The notes below the pieces were generated by a model that was not told the origin of the DNA, ran no database searches, and was given only the letters and a program-made list of their open reading frames with translations. DNA of 39,472 nucleotides from Actinomycetes bacterium. GTDB taxonomy: Bacteria; Actinomycetota; Acidimicrobiia; Acidimicrobiales; RAAP-2. The position numbers were made by a program, and so were the translations under genes. Below are positions 7,684-16,468 of this stretch, piece after piece (positions within the stretch are counted from its first letter, which is position 1; the number at the start of each line of letters is the position of its first letter). The stretch is from assembly GCA_021786095.1 (NCBI GenBank), contig JAJYNX010000056.1, positions 1-39,472 of the forward strand, in the 5' to 3' direction.

Positions 7684-8778
7684 ATGGAGAAGATTCGCGT
7701 GGCCATCGCCGGCGTAGGGAACTGCGCCAGCTCACTCATCCAGGGTGTGACCTACTACCGCGACGCCCGTGACGGCGACGACGTACCGGGTCTCATGCAC
7801 GTCGTGCTCGGCGGCTACCACGTCAGCGACCTCGAGTTCGTGGCGGCCTTCGACGTCGACGCCACCAAGGTTGGCAACGACCTCGGCAAGGCGATCGACG
7901 GCGGTCAGAACAACACGATCAAGTTCGCCACGGTCCCGTCTTTGGGTGTCACGGTCCAGCGTGGCCCGACCATGGACGGACTCAACACGTACTACCGCGA
8001 GGCCATCGAGGAGTCGCCCGCCGACGCGGTCGACGTCGCTCAGGCCCTGCGTGATGCCCGCGCCGAGGTCCTCGTCTCCTACCTGCCCGTGGGCTCGGAA
8101 GCGGCCCAGCGCTTCTACGCCCAGGCCGCGCTGGACGCCGGCGTCGCGTTCGTGAACGCGATCCCCGTCTTCATCGCCTCGGACCCGGTCTGGGCCGCCA
8201 AGTTTCGCGACGCCGGCGTCCCGATCATCGGCGACGACATCAAGAGCCAGGTGGGCGCCACCATCGTGCACCGCGTCCTGTCGCGACTCTTCGAGGACCG
8301 GGGCCTCACGCTGGACCGTACCTACCAGTTGAACGTCGGCGGCAACATGGACTTCAAGAACATGCTCGACCGTGAGCGCCTCGAGTCGAAGAAGGTCTCC
8401 AAGACCCAGTCGGTGACCTCCCAGCTCGAGAGCAGCCACCTCGGTGCCGACGACGTGCACATCGGCCCGAGCGACCACGTCCCGTGGCTCCTGGACCGCA
8501 AGTGGGCCTACATCCGCATGGAGGGACGCAACTTTGGCGACGTGCCGCTCAACCTGGAGCTGAAGCTCGAGGTGTGGGACTCGCCCAACTCCGCCGGGGT
8601 CATCATCGACGCGGTGCGCTGCGCGAAGCTCGCGCTCGATCGCGGTATCGGGGGCCCGGTGGTCGGACCCTCCGCCTACTTCATGAAGTCCCCGCCGGTC
8701 CAGTTCCACGACGACGTCGCCCACGAGATGGTCGAGGCCTTCGCGCGCGGCACCGACGAGAACATCGTCTGGCCGTAG
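7684..8778 (+). CDS. ino1: Inositol-3-phosphate synthase
   Basis: Ino1 converts glucose 6-phosphate to 1L-myo-inositol 3-phosphate with NAD+, the entry step to phosphatidylinositol, mycothiol and related actinobacterial products. The 364-residue protein has the NAD-binding [12 protein letters not shown] motif (about residues 10-21), then [44 protein letters not shown] and [11 protein letters not shown], all diagnostic of the short actinobacterial form. AAGAAAGGAG lies just before ATG 7684. It shares an operon with padR and converges on the CCA-adding enzyme gene with only 16 bp between stops. Confidence 0.97.
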   Translation: MEKIRVAIAGVGNCASSLIQGVTYYRDARDGDDVPGLMHVVLGGYHVSDLEFVAAFDVDATKVGNDLGKAIDGGQNNTIKFATVPSLGVTVQRGPTMDGLNTYYREAIEESPADAVDVAQALRDARAEVLVSYLPVGSEAAQRFYAQAALDAGVAFVNAIPVFIASDPVWAAKFRDAGVPIIGDDIKSQVGATIVHRVLSRLFEDRGLTLDRTYQLNVGGNMDFKNMLDRERLESKKVSKTQSVTSQLESSHLGADDVHIGPSDHVPWLLDRKWAYIRMEGRNFGDVPLNLELKLEVWDSPNSAGVIIDAVRCAKLALDRGIGGPVVGPSAYFMKSPPVQFHDDVAHEMVEAFARGTDENIVWP

Positions 8779-8794
8779 GGGCCACCCAGCCGTC

Positions 8795-10210
8795 TCAATG
8801 CTCTTGGGCGGCCCACCAGGCCTCGAGCCGGGCGCGCGCCTCCTGCGGGTCGATCTCACCCTCGTCGAGACGGATCTCCATTAGGAAGTCCAGCGCGCGA
8901 CCGACCGCCGGGCCCGGTCGGATACCAAGGATCGCCATCACCGCCACGCCGTCCAGGGCGGGCCGCAGTCGACTGAGGTCCTCACGCTCACGCAGCTCGG
9001 CGATACGCAGCTCCAACTCGTCCATGCGCCGGGCGAAGGTCGCGGCCTTGCGCGCGTTACGGGTCGTGGCGTCACAGCGCGTGAGCTCGTTGAGGTCGTC
9101 GAGCAGGGGGCCGGCGTCGCGCACGTAGCGTCGCACCGCCTTGTCCGTCCAGCCCATCTTGTAGGTGTGAAAGCGCAGGTGCAGCTCGACCAGCGCCGTC
9201 ACGTCGTCGACGATCTGCTGGGAGTACTTGAGCGCAGTCAGTCGCTTGCGCGCCTGGCGAGCCCCGACCACCTCGTGGAAGCGGAAGGTGACGCCCTCGT
9301 CGCTGTAGGCGCGCGTCGCTGGCTTGCCGATGTCGTGCAGCAGCGCCGCCAGTCGCAGTACGAGACGCGGCGACGCCTTGTCCACGACCGCCCAGGTGTG
9401 GGCGAGGACGTCCTTGTGCTGGTGCACGGGATCCTGCTCGAGGCGCAGCGCGGGGAGTTCCGGCAGGAAGTGAGCAGCCAGACCGGTGCGCACGATGAAG
9501 TCCAGCCCCGGCGACGGTGTCGCCGTCAAGAGGAGCAGGTCGAGCTCGCCGCGGATCCGCTCCACGGACACCTTGGACAACTGGTCCGCCACCTCGGTGG
9601 CCGCCTCCTCGACCGACGGGTCGATGCGCATCTCGAAGCGCGCGGCGAAGCGCGCGGCGCGCAGCATTCGGAGCGGATCGTCGCGAAACAGCCCCACGGG
9701 GTCTGCGGGTGTGCGTAGCACGCGATCGTGAAGGTCCCGGTATCCCTGGTGGTAGTCGAAGAGGGTCTGGACACCGGTGGCGCCCGTGGCCAGGGCCACG
9801 ACGTCGAGCGCCAGGGCGTTGATCGTGAAGTCCCGACGCCCCAGATCGACCTCGAGCGAGTCCCCCCACTCGACGGAGGGCTTACGCGAATGGTCGACGT
9901 AGGCCTCGGAGCGAAAGGTCGTCACCTCCGCCTTGACACCGTTCTCGCGCAGGATCCCGCCGATCGTGCCGAAGGCGCGCCCCTGCTCCCACAGCGTCGT
10001 GCACAGGGGCTTCATCAACGCCTCGACGTCGTCGGGGCGCGCGTTGGTCGTGAAGTCGATCTCGACCTCCTCCCCGCGCGCGAGGCCCAGCAGGGCGTCG
10101 CGCACGGCGCCGCCGACGGCGTAGAGCGAGAATCCCGCGTGATCGAAGGCGAGGGCCAGTCGACGTGAGAGGTCGGCGATCTCGTTGAGTCGTTCGTGTA
10201 CCTGTTCCAT
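8795..10210 (-). CDS. pcnA: CCA-adding tRNA nucleotidyltransferase
   Basis: Adds or repairs the 3'-CCA end of tRNAs. The 471-residue protein has the class II nucleotidyltransferase head (YAVGGAVRDALLG and EIDFTTNARPD, the metal-binding Asp region, about residues 30-70), RRDFTINALALD, the FRDDPLRMLRAARFAAR neck, and an HD domain (HTWAVVDKA, LAALLHDIGKPATR). This matches the actinobacterial CCA enzyme called PcnA in mycobacteria. ATG 10210 is preferred because upstream residues are Arg-rich and run across the divergent promoter. In actinobacteria this gene commonly lies divergent to the DUF6049-murJ operon, as here, with a 69-bp spacer. Confidence 0.95.
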   Translation of the reverse strand: MEQVHERLNEIADLSRRLALAFDHAGFSLYAVGGAVRDALLGLARGEEVEIDFTTNARPDDVEALMKPLCTTLWEQGRAFGTIGGILRENGVKAEVTTFRSEAYVDHSRKPSVEWGDSLEVDLGRRDFTINALALDVVALATGATGVQTLFDYHQGYRDLHDRVLRTPADPVGLFRDDPLRMLRAARFAARFEMRIDPSVEEAATEVADQLSKVSVERIRGELDLLLLTATPSPGLDFIVRTGLAAHFLPELPALRLEQDPVHQHKDVLAHTWAVVDKASPRLVLRLAALLHDIGKPATRAYSDEGVTFRFHEVVGARQARKRLTALKYSQQIVDDVTALVELHLRFHTYKMGWTDKAVRRYVRDAGPLLDDLNELTRCDATTRNARKAATFARRMDELELRIAELREREDLSRLRPALDGVAVMAILGIRPGPAVGRALDFLMEIRLDEGEIDPQEARARLEAWWAAQEH

Positions 10211-10279
10211 TGTCGTCACTGCGAAGCAAGGGTAGTGGTCTCTCACCGCGTGATCGGAGCGACGGTAGCCTGGGGCAGC

Positions 10280-12244
10280 ATGTCGCACCGACTTTCGACC
10301 TGGTGGCGGGCGCTCGGCGGCGTACTTCTCAGCCTCGCAACGATGACGTGGCCCACGGCCGCGCAGGCTGCGACCTCTCCTAGCCCGGCTCTCACTCTGG
10401 TGCACCAGGACGCAGTCGCAGTCCTGTCACGCGCGGGGGCCGCGCGGATCTCGATCAGCGTGGAGCTCCCCGCCCACTCGTCGGGCACGGCCCTGCGCCT
10501 CTCGCTCTATCCACGAATCCTCACGCGCACTGAGCTGGCGCCGATCACCAGTGGCGTCGGATCGCCGCTCGCCGCCATCGCGACGACGGGGCGGTTCACG
10601 CTGCGCTGCGTGTCGCGACGCGCGGTCACATTCTCCCTCGCCCTCTTCACCACCCGGCCCGCCCGCTACCCTTCGCCGTGCACGTCGCGTCCGACGGTGC
10701 TGCGCCTCCCCTGCGCGGGCCTCACGTGCGATGGCGTCTACCCCCTCTCCTACACGACGACCCGCGGCACCACGACGACCACCACCTGGTCACTGGTCGC
10801 CGTGCAGGCCAGTGCGGTCGCCCGTCCCCTCCACCTGGTGTGGATCACCTCGCTCGCCGACTCGTCATGGCGCCACCGCGCGCGTACGATCGCGACCCTG
10901 CGCGCCATCGCGCACCACCCAGCGGTACCGGTCACGCTGACGACCACCTACCTCACTCTCGCGCGAGCGCTCGACACCGCCTCGAAGCCGTCGGTCGCCT
11001 GGCGAGCGGCGCTGACCGCATCACTCGCCAGCCCCGCGCACCAGATCGAGCCAGGACTGCCCAGCTCGATCGACCTCGCAGGACTCTGGCGCCACCACCT
11101 CACGACCCAGGTCGCGCTGCAGTTCAGCCTCACCGATCAGTTCATCCGCACCATCACCGGACACCTCGCCGACGCCCCGGTCGTCGTGGCCCGTCCGCCG
11201 ACGACCGGCACCATGGCGGCTCTCGGCGCCGTCGGCGTCACCGACGTCGTGCTGCCGGAGTCGGCACTCAGCGTCGCGCCCACCACGACGCTCACCTGGG
11301 GCGCGCCGTTCCACGTTCCCGACGCCCGCTCGCTGCTCGCCCTGGCCACGGACTCGCCGCTCTCCCAGCTCGCGACCGACGCCACCCTCGCGCCCGGACT
11401 GCGATCGGTGTTGACCCTCGACACTCTGGCGTTCCTGCACTTCGAGGCTCCCAACGCCCCCTCGACACGCACCGTCGTCATTGACGCCCCGGCGCCGGCC
11501 ACGTCGGCGACCTACCTGAACGACGTCTTCGCCGGCCTCGCGCACAACCCCTTCGTCGTCGCCAGCGCCCTCGCGCCAGCCTTCGCTCCCTCGCTGGTGG
11601 CCACCAACGGATCGCCCGCGACGCGGACCCTGGTGCCGGGACCGGCGTCCAGCTGGTCCGCGCACAACGTCGCCTCGCTCCTCTCGCTCATCGGCACGAC
11701 CACCTCCTACGCGCAAGCCGTCACCTCCTCGACGCTCGGCGACGAACTGCGCGTCGCCGTGGCGTCCTGCGAGACGGTGGGCCCCGCGGGGATGCGCCAG
11801 CGCGCGATCGACCACGCCACCGCACTGCTCGCCGCACAGACGAGCCAGTTCTCGATCGACTCCGCGGCGATCACGCTCACCGGTCCCGGCACCGCGCTTC
11901 CGATCACGGTGCTCAGTCGCGCGCCCTACACCGTCACGGCGGTCCTTCACCTCACCACCAACGGCGTGGGACTCGTGCGCGGCAACCTCTTCGCCGTGAC
12001 GCTCAGCTCGCCCACCACCTCGGTGCGCCTGCCCACCGTTGCGCGCTCCTCCAGCGGCGCGACCCTGCAGGTCACGCTCACCACACCCAACAACCAGGTT
12101 GTCCTGGCCCAGACCGCTATTCAGGTCCGCGTCACCGCCACGTCAGTCGTGGGCTACCTCCTCACGGGCGCGTCGCTCCTCGTGCTCGCGCTCTGGTGGT
12201 GGCGCACGTCGCGGCGCCGACCCAAGGGACGACACGCCCGATGA
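10280..12244 (+). CDS. DUF6049-like secreted, membrane-anchored protein
   Basis: A 654-residue envelope protein of unknown function. Residues 1-30 form a signal peptide (MSHRLSTWWRALGGVLLSLA then TAAQA, cleavage likely after Ala). The body is Thr/Ala/Ser-rich, beta-like and extracellular. Residues about 626-645 (VVGYLLTGASLLVLALWWW) are a C-terminal membrane anchor followed by a basic cytoplasmic tail. Identity rests on position and build: DUF6049 proteins lie between pcnA and murJ in many actinobacteria. The gene ends in an ATGA overlap with murJ, suggesting a joint role in peptidoglycan precursor export or its control, which is inference. Confidence 0.8.
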   Translation: MSHRLSTWWRALGGVLLSLATMTWPTAAQAATSPSPALTLVHQDAVAVLSRAGAARISISVELPAHSSGTALRLSLYPRILTRTELAPITSGVGSPLAAIATTGRFTLRCVSRRAVTFSLALFTTRPARYPSPCTSRPTVLRLPCAGLTCDGVYPLSYTTTRGTTTTTTWSLVAVQASAVARPLHLVWITSLADSSWRHRARTIATLRAIAHHPAVPVTLTTTYLTLARALDTASKPSVAWRAALTASLASPAHQIEPGLPSSIDLAGLWRHHLTTQVALQFSLTDQFIRTITGHLADAPVVVARPPTTGTMAALGAVGVTDVVLPESALSVAPTTTLTWGAPFHVPDARSLLALATDSPLSQLATDATLAPGLRSVLTLDTLAFLHFEAPNAPSTRTVVIDAPAPATSATYLNDVFAGLAHNPFVVASALAPAFAPSLVATNGSPATRTLVPGPASSWSAHNVASLLSLIGTTTSYAQAVTSSTLGDELRVAVASCETVGPAGMRQRAIDHATALLAAQTSQFSIDSAAITLTGPGTALPITVLSRAPYTVTAVLHLTTNGVGLVRGNLFAVTLSSPTTSVRLPTVARSSSGATLQVTLTTPNNQVVLAQTAIQVRVTATSVVGYLLTGASLLVLALWWWRTSRRRPKGRHAR

Positions 12245-13845
12245 CCCGCGAGGCGACCCACGGATCACGCATCCTCTCCATGGCCGGCGGCACGCTGGCG
12301 TCGCGTCTGACCGGACTGCTGCGGGTGCTCGTCCTGGCGTGGGCCTTCGGCTTCACGCCCCTCGCCGACGCGTTCAACCTGGCCAACACGGTGCCCAACA
12401 TGCTCTTCGACCTGGTCCTCGGCGGCATCGCCGGCGCCACGTTCATCCCGGTGTTCGTCGAGCGACTAGCCCTCGACGGCGAACGACGAGCCTGGCGCTC
12501 CATCTCCAGCGTGGTCACCGCAGCCGTGATCCTCCTGGTGATCGCGTCAGCGATCTCGTGGTGGGGCGCCCCGTGGATCATCGACGGCTTCACCGCCATG
12601 CGACACGCGTCCTCGACGGCGTCCCTGGCCTCGCTACGCCACCAGCGCGCCATCGCCACGGCGCTGCTGCGGTGGTTCGTCCCCCAGGTCTTCTTCTACG
12701 GCGTGATCGGCGTCGCGACGGCACTGCTGAACGTACGCCAGAAGTTCATCATGGCGACGTGGGTCCCCGTGGCCAACAACTTCGTCTGCATCGCGGTCCT
12801 CATCTGGTTCCACGTGGTCGATCCCAGCCCCACTCTGGCCACGCTGGCCTCGTCGCGTGACCTGCTGTGGCTGGGACTCGGCACCACGCTCGGCGTGGCG
12901 GTGCAGTTCCTCCTCCTCTTCCCCTCCCTCGCGCGCAGCGACCTCTGGCGCCTCACCCCCCGGCTAGACCTGCGCGACCCGGCGCTGCGCGCCGTCGGGC
13001 GTCTCGGAAGCTGGATCCTGCTCGTGGTGTTGACCAACCAGCTGTCCCTGTACATCGTGCTGGCGTTGGCCTACGGGATCGGGGGCAGCGGCCCCGTGAG
13101 CGCGTACACCTATGGCTGGTCGTTCATGCAGATGCCCTACGCCGTCATCGTGGTGTCGGTCCTCGGTTCGCTGACGCCCCAGTTCGCCCATCTGGCCACC
13201 GCTCACGACTTCGACGCCCTCGGGGAGCGCCTGCGCTTCGGGCTTCGTCAGTCACTGGTCATCATCATCCCGTCCTCGCTCGTGCTGCTGGTCCTGGCTC
13301 AGCCGCTGGTCGCCATCCTGCTCAACCACTTGGACGCGCGCCACCCCCTAGACGCCGGCACGGTGCTCGCCATCCTGGCGGCCGGACTCCCGGGATTCAC
13401 GGTCTTCCAGTTGTGCGTGCGCGGCCTTCAGGCGATGCAGCGCGCGCAACAGGTCTTCCTGCTCTACGTGGTGGAGAACGGCCTGACCATCGTGGTGGCC
13501 TTCGCCCTGGGGCGCCACTCGGTGGCCGGACTCACCGCGAGTGTGTCGATCGGCTACAGCGTGACCGCGGTCGCCGCCCTGGCCGTTCTCGCCCACTACC
13601 GCGTGCGCGTCGCACCGGTCATCTGGTCGGTGCACATGCGCCGAACCCTGACCGCCTCGCTCGCCGCGACCGCGGCGATCGTTCTGGTCTACGCGACCTC
13701 CGGTGCCACCCACGGCGCAGGGCTGGTGGCGCGCTTCAGCGCGGCCCTCGTTCTCGGCGCGGTGGCCTACGTGGTCGCCGTCGTGCTGGGCCAGCGCCGC
13801 GCCGCCCGGCACCGCTCGAAAGATGCAAGGCTGGGGACGTTCTAG
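12241..13845 (+). CDS. murJ: Lipid II flippase MurJ
   Basis: MurJ moves lipid II across the cytoplasmic membrane for peptidoglycan synthesis. The 534-residue protein is almost wholly membrane-embedded, with the MurJ/MviN start (ILSMAGGTLASRLTGLLRVL, ADAFNLANTVPNML, LGGIAGATFIPVFVE) and later VFFYGVIGVATALLNVRQKF and PGFTVFQLCVRGLQAM. About 14 helices are expected. It lacks the C-terminal pseudokinase and extracellular domain present in mycobacterial MviN. ATG 12241 overlaps the stop of the DUF6049 gene as ATGA. Confidence 0.95.
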   Translation: MTREATHGSRILSMAGGTLASRLTGLLRVLVLAWAFGFTPLADAFNLANTVPNMLFDLVLGGIAGATFIPVFVERLALDGERRAWRSISSVVTAAVILLVIASAISWWGAPWIIDGFTAMRHASSTASLASLRHQRAIATALLRWFVPQVFFYGVIGVATALLNVRQKFIMATWVPVANNFVCIAVLIWFHVVDPSPTLATLASSRDLLWLGLGTTLGVAVQFLLLFPSLARSDLWRLTPRLDLRDPALRAVGRLGSWILLVVLTNQLSLYIVLALAYGIGGSGPVSAYTYGWSFMQMPYAVIVVSVLGSLTPQFAHLATAHDFDALGERLRFGLRQSLVIIIPSSLVLLVLAQPLVAILLNHLDARHPLDAGTVLAILAAGLPGFTVFQLCVRGLQAMQRAQQVFLLYVVENGLTIVVAFALGRHSVAGLTASVSIGYSVTAVAALAVLAHYRVRVAPVIWSVHMRRTLTASLAATAAIVLVYATSGATHGAGLVARFSAALVLGAVAYVVAVVLGQRRAARHRSKDARLGTF

Positions 13846-13852
13846 GGGGATC

Positions 13853-14707
13853 GTGCCAGGCATTCGAGTAGTCACCGACAGCGCGTGCGACGTGCCACAG
13901 GAGATCGCCACGGCGCTGGGGATCGAGATCGTGTCGCTCACGATCCGCTTCGGCGACGACGAGTACGTCGATCGCGTGGAACTCTCGGCGGCCGACTTCT
14001 GGCGTAAGTGCGCCACCTCGGCGGTCCTGCCCGAGACCGCCGCCCCTTCGGCCGGCGCTTTTCGAACCGCCTACGAGCGGGCGCGCGACGAGGGCGCCGA
14101 GGGGATCATCGTCCTGACCCTCTCAGCGGCCCTGTCGGCCACCTTCCAGGCCGCGAGCGTGGCCGCGGAGGCGTTCGCCGGCGACATTCCCGTCACGGTG
14201 ATCGACACGAAGGCCGTCACCATCGCCGAGGGGCTCATCGTGATCGACGTCGCCGAGGCGGCGCAGAGGGGCGAGGACCTGGAGCACCTGACGGCGCGCG
14301 CCCACTCGCTGATCGAGCGCGTCGGCGTGTGCGCCATGCTCGACACCCTCGAGCACCTAGTGAAGGGAGGGCGCATCGGCGGCGCACGCGCTCTGCTGGG
14401 CCAGGTTCTCGCCATCAAGCCGATCCTCGAACTGAAGGACGGCGTCGTGGCCGAGGCCGGACGCCAGCGCACGCGCGCGCGCGCGCTGAGCATGGTCGCC
14501 CAGCGCGCCCGCGACCACGTCCCGCTACGCCGCCTGGCCATCGTGCACGGCGCCTCGCCGGAGGTGGACACCCTACGTGCCCTCATTCGTGACATCGGCA
14601 GCGAGTATCCCGTCATCGTCACCGACATGGGACCGGTCGTCGGCACCCACGGGGGCCCGGGAATCATTGGGCTCGCGTGGATCCAGGCGTCGGCTACGAC
14701 GAGTTAG
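13853..14707 (+). CDS. DegV family fatty-acid-binding protein
   Basis: DegV/FakB proteins bind a fatty acid and, in Firmicutes, present it to the FakA kinase. No FakA gene is visible here. The 284-residue product starts IRVVTDSACDVPQEIA (DegV signature), with the lipid-contact segments SAVLPETAAPSAGAF and LTLSAALSATFQAA, then VIDTKAVTIAEGL and LEHLVKGGRIGGARALLG, and ends in the GPVVGTHGGPGIIGLAW motif. GTG 13853 with AGGGGGA just upstream is preferred; longer extensions overlap murJ. The seven-base gap to murJ indicates an operon. Confidence 0.93.
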   Translation: MPGIRVVTDSACDVPQEIATALGIEIVSLTIRFGDDEYVDRVELSAADFWRKCATSAVLPETAAPSAGAFRTAYERARDEGAEGIIVLTLSAALSATFQAASVAAEAFAGDIPVTVIDTKAVTIAEGLIVIDVAEAAQRGEDLEHLTARAHSLIERVGVCAMLDTLEHLVKGGRIGGARALLGQVLAIKPILELKDGVVAEAGRQRTRARALSMVAQRARDHVPLRRLAIVHGASPEVDTLRALIRDIGSEYPVIVTDMGPVVGTHGGPGIIGLAWIQASATTS

Positions 14708-14794
14708 GTCCGTGCGCCGCGCCCGATCGGGGAAGTGGCCGACACCGCCACGGCGCACGCGGGGCGAAGAGGGCGGACGCGGTAAGTTCGTTGC

Positions 14795-15127
14795 ATGAAC
14801 GATGATGACGCGTCCCGCCAGCGCCACGACGACGACCCCGACCTCGTTGACAAGGCCCTAAAATCGTTCGACCACGTCCTGGACATCGTCCACGACAAGG
14901 TGGTCCGGCCGCTACTCATCGCGGGCCGAGCGATCGCCTTCGGGTTCATCATCGCCGTCATGGCCCTCGTGATCGTGATCGTCCTCGCCATCGGCGTCGT
15001 CCGGCTGCTCAACGTCTACCTCTTCGCCGGCCGGGAGTGGCTGACCTACCTCATCGTCGGGGTAATCTCACTCGTCGCTGGACTGCTGATCTGGCGTCGT
15101 CGTAAGCCCGTCACCCTTAGGAAGTAG
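14795..15127 (+). CDS. Small membrane protein of unknown family
   Basis: A 110-residue protein that I do not recognise. Residues 1-35 are charged and Asp-rich (MNDDDASRQRHDDDPDLVDK), followed by an amphipathic segment and two membrane helices (about 45-70, with IIAVMALVIVIVLAIGVV, and 82-101, LTYLIVGVISLVAGLLIW), and a basic end (RRRKPVTLRK). Both ends should be cytoplasmic. It lies nine bases upstream of trxB, so it is probably cotranscribed. A TAAGTT hexamer seven bases before the ATG could be a leaderless -10. A two-helix phage-holin-like or DUF-type membrane protein is possible, but no motif decides. Confidence 0.72.
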   Translation: MNDDDASRQRHDDDPDLVDKALKSFDHVLDIVHDKVVRPLLIAGRAIAFGFIIAVMALVIVIVLAIGVVRLLNVYLFAGREWLTYLIVGVISLVAGLLIWRRRKPVTLRK

Positions 15128-15136
15128 AGCAAGTAG

Positions 15137-16087
15137 ATGGAACACACGCGCGTACTCATCATCGGGTCGGGCCCCGCCGGTCTGACGGCCGCGATCTACT
15201 CGGGCCGTGCCCAGCTCTCGCCAATCGTGATCGAAGGCGAGCCCTCGTCGACGTCGGACCAGCCCGGCGGCCAGTTGATGCTGACCACCGACATCGAGAA
15301 CTTCCCAGGTTTTCCCGAAGCCATTTCGGGGCCGGGCCTCATGGCGAACATGCGAGCCCAGGCCGAGCGTTTCGGCGCCGACTTGCGCGTCGCCAAGGTC
15401 ACGCGCCTCGACACGACCGTCCGGCCGTTTCGTGCGTGGATCGGGGACGAGGCCGAGCCGAGCATCAGCGCCGACGCGGTCATCCTCGCGACCGGCGCCC
15501 GTTCGCTCATGCTCAACGTCCCGGGTGAGGAGCGCCTGCTGAGCCACGGCCTCTCCACCTGTGCCACCTGCGACGGCTTCTTCTTCCGCGGCCAAGAGAT
15601 CGCGGTGATCGGCGGCGGCGACTCCGCCATCGAGGAGGCCACGTTCCTCACGCGCTTCGCCTCCTCAGTCACCATCGTGCACCGCCGCGACTCGTTGCGA
15701 GCCTCGAAGATCATGCAGGAGCGGGCGCGATCCAACGAGAAGATCCGCTTCGCATGGAACACGCAGGTGACCGAGATCCTGGGTGACGACAAGGTGTCGG
15801 GGCTGGCCGTGCGCGACACCATCACCGGTGAGGAGCGGGTTCTGGACGTCACCGGCGTCTTTCTCGCGATCGGCCACGTTCCCAACACCGAGCTGGTGAT
15901 CGACCAGTTGACGCTGCGCGACAACGGCTACGTGCGCACCGGTATCGGCTCCTACACCGACATCGATGGTCTCTTCGCCGCCGGTGACGTGCAGGACGAC
16001 GTCTATCGCCAGGCGATCACCTCGGCGGGGTCGGGCTGCGTCGCGGCGATCGACACGGAGCGCTGGCTGGAGGCGCAGGGTTTCTAG
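15137..16087 (+). CDS. trxB: Thioredoxin reductase
   Basis: TrxB is a flavoprotein that passes electrons from NADPH to thioredoxin. The 316-residue protein has the FAD dinucleotide motif GSGPAG (10-15), the redox-active CATC (142-145), the NADPH motif GGGDSA (159-164), HRRDSLRASK for the NADPH phosphate, and the C-terminal FAD motif GLFAAGDVQD. Length and order are typical of the low-molecular-weight class. trxA follows after 52 bp, so enzyme and substrate are encoded side by side, as in mycobacteria. Confidence 0.97.
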   Translation: MEHTRVLIIGSGPAGLTAAIYSGRAQLSPIVIEGEPSSTSDQPGGQLMLTTDIENFPGFPEAISGPGLMANMRAQAERFGADLRVAKVTRLDTTVRPFRAWIGDEAEPSISADAVILATGARSLMLNVPGEERLLSHGLSTCATCDGFFFRGQEIAVIGGGDSAIEEATFLTRFASSVTIVHRRDSLRASKIMQERARSNEKIRFAWNTQVTEILGDDKVSGLAVRDTITGEERVLDVTGVFLAIGHVPNTELVIDQLTLRDNGYVRTGIGSYTDIDGLFAAGDVQDDVYRQAITSAGSGCVAAIDTERWLEAQGF

Positions 16088-16139
16088 TCGCGTCGCTAGA
16101 GTGGACCCCACGACACTCCGACGTCCTCTGGGAGGGCTG

Positions 16140-16463
16140 ATGACCGCACCGATCATTCTTACTGACGCGACCTTCGACGAGGTCATCTCCGCCGCCGACA
16201 AGCCGATCCTGGTCGACTTCTGGGCCGAGTGGTGCGGGCCCTGCAAGATGATCGCGCCCATTCTCGAGGAGTTTGCGGTAGAGCAGGCTGACCGATTCTC
16301 GATCGGCAAGTTGGACGTTGACGTCAACGTCGCCACGGCCACGCGGTACTCCGTGATGAGCATTCCGACTCTCATCCTGTTCAAGGACGGCCAGGTAGCC
16401 GCCCGCCTGGTAGGCGCCAAGCCCAAGGGAGCCCTCCTGCGCGACGTCACCGCCCACTTGTAA
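16140..16463 (+). CDS. trxA: Thioredoxin
   Basis: A 107-residue classical thioredoxin with active site WCGPC (Cys 32 and 35) inside the family motif DFWAEWCGPCKMIAP, a cis-Pro motif SIPTLILF and the C-terminal helix. It reduces disulfides in cytosolic proteins and is recycled by the upstream TrxB. ATG 16140 is preferred over a longer in-frame frame inside trxB because GGGAGGG lies just upstream and the fold starts directly. The CwlM-like reading frame begins just after its stop. Confidence 0.97.
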   Translation: MTAPIILTDATFDEVISAADKPILVDFWAEWCGPCKMIAPILEEFAVEQADRFSIGKLDVDVNVATATRYSVMSIPTLILFKDGQVAARLVGAKPKGALLRDVTAHL

Positions 16464-16468
16464 CCCCG

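Noticed and set aside
11021-11950. Minus-strand open frame inside the DUF6049 gene
   Set aside because: It is Gly/Arg-rich, lacks a start context and is explained by third-position GC bias of the real gene.
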